Below are positions 5,178-6,767 of a stretch of DNA of 6,767 nucleotides, in pieces. Made by a program: the position numbers and the translations under genes. The notes under the pieces are model-generated. The model saw only the letters and a program-made list of their open reading frames with translations. It searched no databases and was not told the DNA's origin. Numbering within the stretch: position 1 is the first letter of the stretch; each line of letters starts with the position of its first letter. The stretch lies in contig JAUVQS010000084.1 of the NCBI GenBank assembly GCA_030598025.1, forward strand, positions 1 through 6,767, in the 5' to 3' direction. The DNA comes from Acidimicrobiia bacterium. GTDB lineage: Bacteria > Actinomycetota > Acidimicrobiia > Spongiisociales > JAHEDJ01.

Positions 5178-6159
5178 GTTGTTTGAACTCCGCTTTCCTT
5201 CGGACGGCTCGGTGCTGGCGGTCGAGGGCCTTGAAGTGAGAAGCGGGGAGCGGTTGGTGGTGTTCGGCCCCAACGGAGCAGGCAAGTCGACGCTGCTGCG
5301 TCTGCTGGCTGGGACTCTGCCCGGCGGCCCGGCGCTCGACTCGACGTATTTGCCGCAACGCCCGTATCTGTTCCGGGGAAGTGCCGGATTCAACATGGGC
5401 CTGGGACTGTCGGCGGAAGAGGCGAGTAGAGCTCGACACCTCGCCGACCGGCTCGGAATTGGGGAGGTTCTCGAGTATGAGGCTTCGTCGCTCAGCGGAG
5501 GTGAAGCTCAGCGTGTTGCCATCGCCCGCGCGATGGCAAGGCAACAACCCTGGGTGCTGCTGGATGAGCCGCTATCGGCGCAAGATGAGCAAGATCGAAT
5601 GAGAATCGCCGCCGTGATCATTGAGGAGCTTGGTGATCGGGGAGCGGTGATCATCACCCACGATCGCGAAGAAGCGGCGGTGCTCGGCGACCGGCTGGCG
5701 GTCCTGGTGAATGGGCGGCTCCTTCAGGAAGGATCTGTCGATGAGGTCTTCTCCCTTCCTGCTTCCGATTTGGTGGCGACCGCGGTGGGCATCGGCAACG
5801 TCATCGACGGTGAGGTCGTGGCAGGCGAAGGGCCACTGACATCGCTGCTGGCCGGGGGCATGAACATCTGGGGTTTGGGTGATGTACAACCCGGTCATCC
5901 GGGCCGGGCCCTATTCGGAGCAGAGTCGGTCACATTGTTCCGCGGTCGAGAGGGCGCAGCAGGCAGCGCCCGCAACCGCTGGGTGGGCACCGTCACCGAA
6001 CTACGCCAACTGGGAAGGCTGGTCGAAGTGGTGATCGACGCCGGGAACCGGGTGGTTGCCCTGGTAACGCCCGGCTCACAGGAGGTCCTCCAATTGGGCC
6101 CGGGAGCAAATGTGACCTTGACGGTGAAGGCGACCGCGGTTCGAGTGAATCCCAGATGA
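5170..6159 (+). CDS. tupC: Tungstate/molybdate ABC transporter ATP-binding protein with C-terminal Mop-like domain
   Basis: The cytoplasmic ATPase of the importer, 329 residues from ATG 5170. Seen: Walker A GPNGAGKST (33-41), Q-loop Q63 in YLPQRPYLF, signature LSGGEAQR (108-115), Walker B VLLDEP (129-134, catalytic E133) and H-switch H164 in IITHDREEA. The D-loop reads SAQD where SALD is usual. The rest (about 207-329) is a TOBE/Mop-like regulatory region with SARNRWVGTV from 266 and LTVKATAVRV near the end. This is the pattern of Mop domains that bind molybdate or tungstate and can inhibit transport when the oxyanion is plentiful. The start at 5170 is chosen because AGGA lies nine bases upstream; ATG 5161 abuts it and 5122 lies deep in tupB. 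It overlaps tupB by eight bases and tupA by four (ATGA), so translation is probably coupled. Confidence 0.9.
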   Translation: MIELFELRFPSDGSVLAVEGLEVRSGERLVVFGPNGAGKSTLLRLLAGTLPGGPALDSTYLPQRPYLFRGSAGFNMGLGLSAEEASRARHLADRLGIGEVLEYEASSLSGGEAQRVAIARAMARQQPWVLLDEPLSAQDEQDRMRIAAVIIEELGDRGAVIITHDREEAAVLGDRLAVLVNGRLLQEGSVDEVFSLPASDLVATAVGIGNVIDGEVVAGEGPLTSLLAGGMNIWGLGDVQPGHPGRALFGAESVTLFRGREGAAGSARNRWVGTVTELRQLGRLVEVVIDAGNRVVALVTPGSQEVLQLGPGANVTLTVKATAVRVNPR

Positions 6160-6767
6160 AATGGTCCCTGGCCGTCTTGCTGCTGACTCTGACGGCATGT
6201 TCGGGGGGTGGACAACAGCGGGTGATCGTTGCGGCGGGAACCACGCTGGTCGATAGCGGACTGCTGGATGCTGTTGCGGATATCTTCGAGGAATCTCATC
6301 CCGACCTTGAGCTCAGCGTTGTGGGTGAGGCGAGTGCCCAGGTTCTCGAATTAGGGCGGCGTGGCGGTGCCGACGTTCTCATCACGCACGCGCCCGCCTT
6401 GGAAGAGGAGTTCATCCGCGACGGGATCGCTGCTCGTTATGAACTCGTCTTGTCGAGTTCATTTGTGATCGTCGGTCCGCCGGACGGCGTGTCGGCAAGC
6501 ACGTTTGCTGAGGTGTTGACTGCGATCTTTGATACAGGAGGACCGTTCATCAGCCGGGCGGACGGCAGCGGGACCCATGAGATCGAACGGCAATTGTGGG
6601 CCGCGGCCGGCATCGACCCCAGTGACGAGTCGTGGTATCTGGAGACCGGGCAGGGGATGGGATTGACGCTGCAGGTAGCCGATCAACGACACGGTTACAC
6701 GCTGAGCGAGTTTGGAACCTTCTTAGCCGCCTCCGACACCCTGTCGCTCGAACCCATCGAGGTGGGC
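6156..6767 (+). CDS. tupA: Tungstate-binding lipoprotein of the ABC transporter (3' end beyond the window)
   Basis: The extracytoplasmic receptor that hands the oxyanion to TupB. 204 residues are present and the frame is open to the right edge. Seen: a lipoprotein signal peptide (residues 2-14, short K then hydrophobic) with lipobox L12-T-A-C15, so the mature protein is a membrane-anchored lipoprotein. Family signatures: DSGLLDAV (33-40), LGRRGGADVLITHAP, FVIVGP, FISRADGSGTH (131-141), WYLETGQGMG (160-169) and YTLSEFGT (181-188). These match TupA rather than ModA. Oddities: the usual TTTST before DSGLL reads AGTTL, the SRGDDSGTH motif reads SRADGSGTH, and the usual DRGT arginine is replaced by phenylalanine (F186). 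Arginine R134 is kept. The ligand could be tungstate, molybdate or another oxyanion. The start at ATG 6156 overlaps the tupC stop; no strong ribosome site is seen, so coupling is likely. Confidence 0.87.
   Translation, partial: MKWSLAVLLLTLTACSGGGQQRVIVAAGTTLVDSGLLDAVADIFEESHPDLELSVVGEASAQVLELGRRGGADVLITHAPALEEEFIRDGIAARYELVLSSSFVIVGPPDGVSASTFAEVLTAIFDTGGPFISRADGSGTHEIERQLWAAAGIDPSDESWYLETGQGMGLTLQVADQRHGYTLSEFGTFLAASDTLSLEPIEVG

Noticed and set aside
4518..5396. Minus-strand open frame of 292 codons opposite tupB/tupC
   Set aside because: Low-complexity shadow of two genes with unmistakable family motifs on the plus strand.
1..6767. tRNA, rRNA, riboswitch (for example a Moco/Tuco element), CRISPR or insertion sequence
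   Set aside because: Non-coding gaps are all short (at most 152 bases). None holds a cloverleaf, a spaced repeat array, terminal inverted repeats or transposase motifs, and the 44-base gap before the tup operon is too short for a Moco riboswitch.

Overview
The window looks like a chromosomal segment of a high-GC bacterium, most likely an actinobacterium or a relative. The support is G/C-rich third codon positions, GTG starts, genes joined by 4-base stop/start overlaps, and two places where a TANNNT -10-like hexamer ends 6-7 bases before an ATG (a leaderless layout common in Actinobacteria). A more precise placement, for example Acidimicrobiia, would be a guess. No mobile element, CRISPR array, rRNA or tRNA was seen.

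Left edge (1-379, minus strand): the first 126 codons of a glycoside hydrolase family 57 enzyme (alpha-amylase / 4-alpha-glucanotransferase type), running off the window. It is divergent from everything else, with an 83-base intergenic region between its start and gatC.

463-4284 (plus): gatC-gatA-gatB, the complete tRNA-dependent amidotransferase that converts misacylated Glu-tRNA(Gln) and/or Asp-tRNA(Asn) to the correct Gln/Asn-tRNA. A HAD-family phosphatase / phosphoglucomutase-like gene follows. The four genes are joined by 4-base overlaps (GTGA, GTGA, ATGA) and look like one translationally coupled operon. The HAD gene is interrupted by an in-frame TAG at 4174-4176. The frame beyond it still reads as the normal C-terminal end of the family for 35 codons, so this is a recent nonsense mutation, a sequence error, or much less likely a readthrough site.

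4329-6767 (plus): a second operon. A 45-residue two-helix membrane protein of unknown function is followed 9 bases later by a tungstate-type ABC importer in the order permease (tupB), ATPase with a C-terminal Mop-like oxyanion-binding domain (tupC), and lipoprotein binding protein (tupA, cut by the right edge). The importer would supply tungstate or molybdate for pterin-cofactor enzymes, but no such enzyme is visible here.

Most interesting points: the amber codon in the HAD gene, the unrecognised small membrane protein leading the tup operon, the two candidate leaderless promoters, and several departures from the usual TupA signatures. No wholly new system was found; most of the window is ordinary housekeeping and transport.
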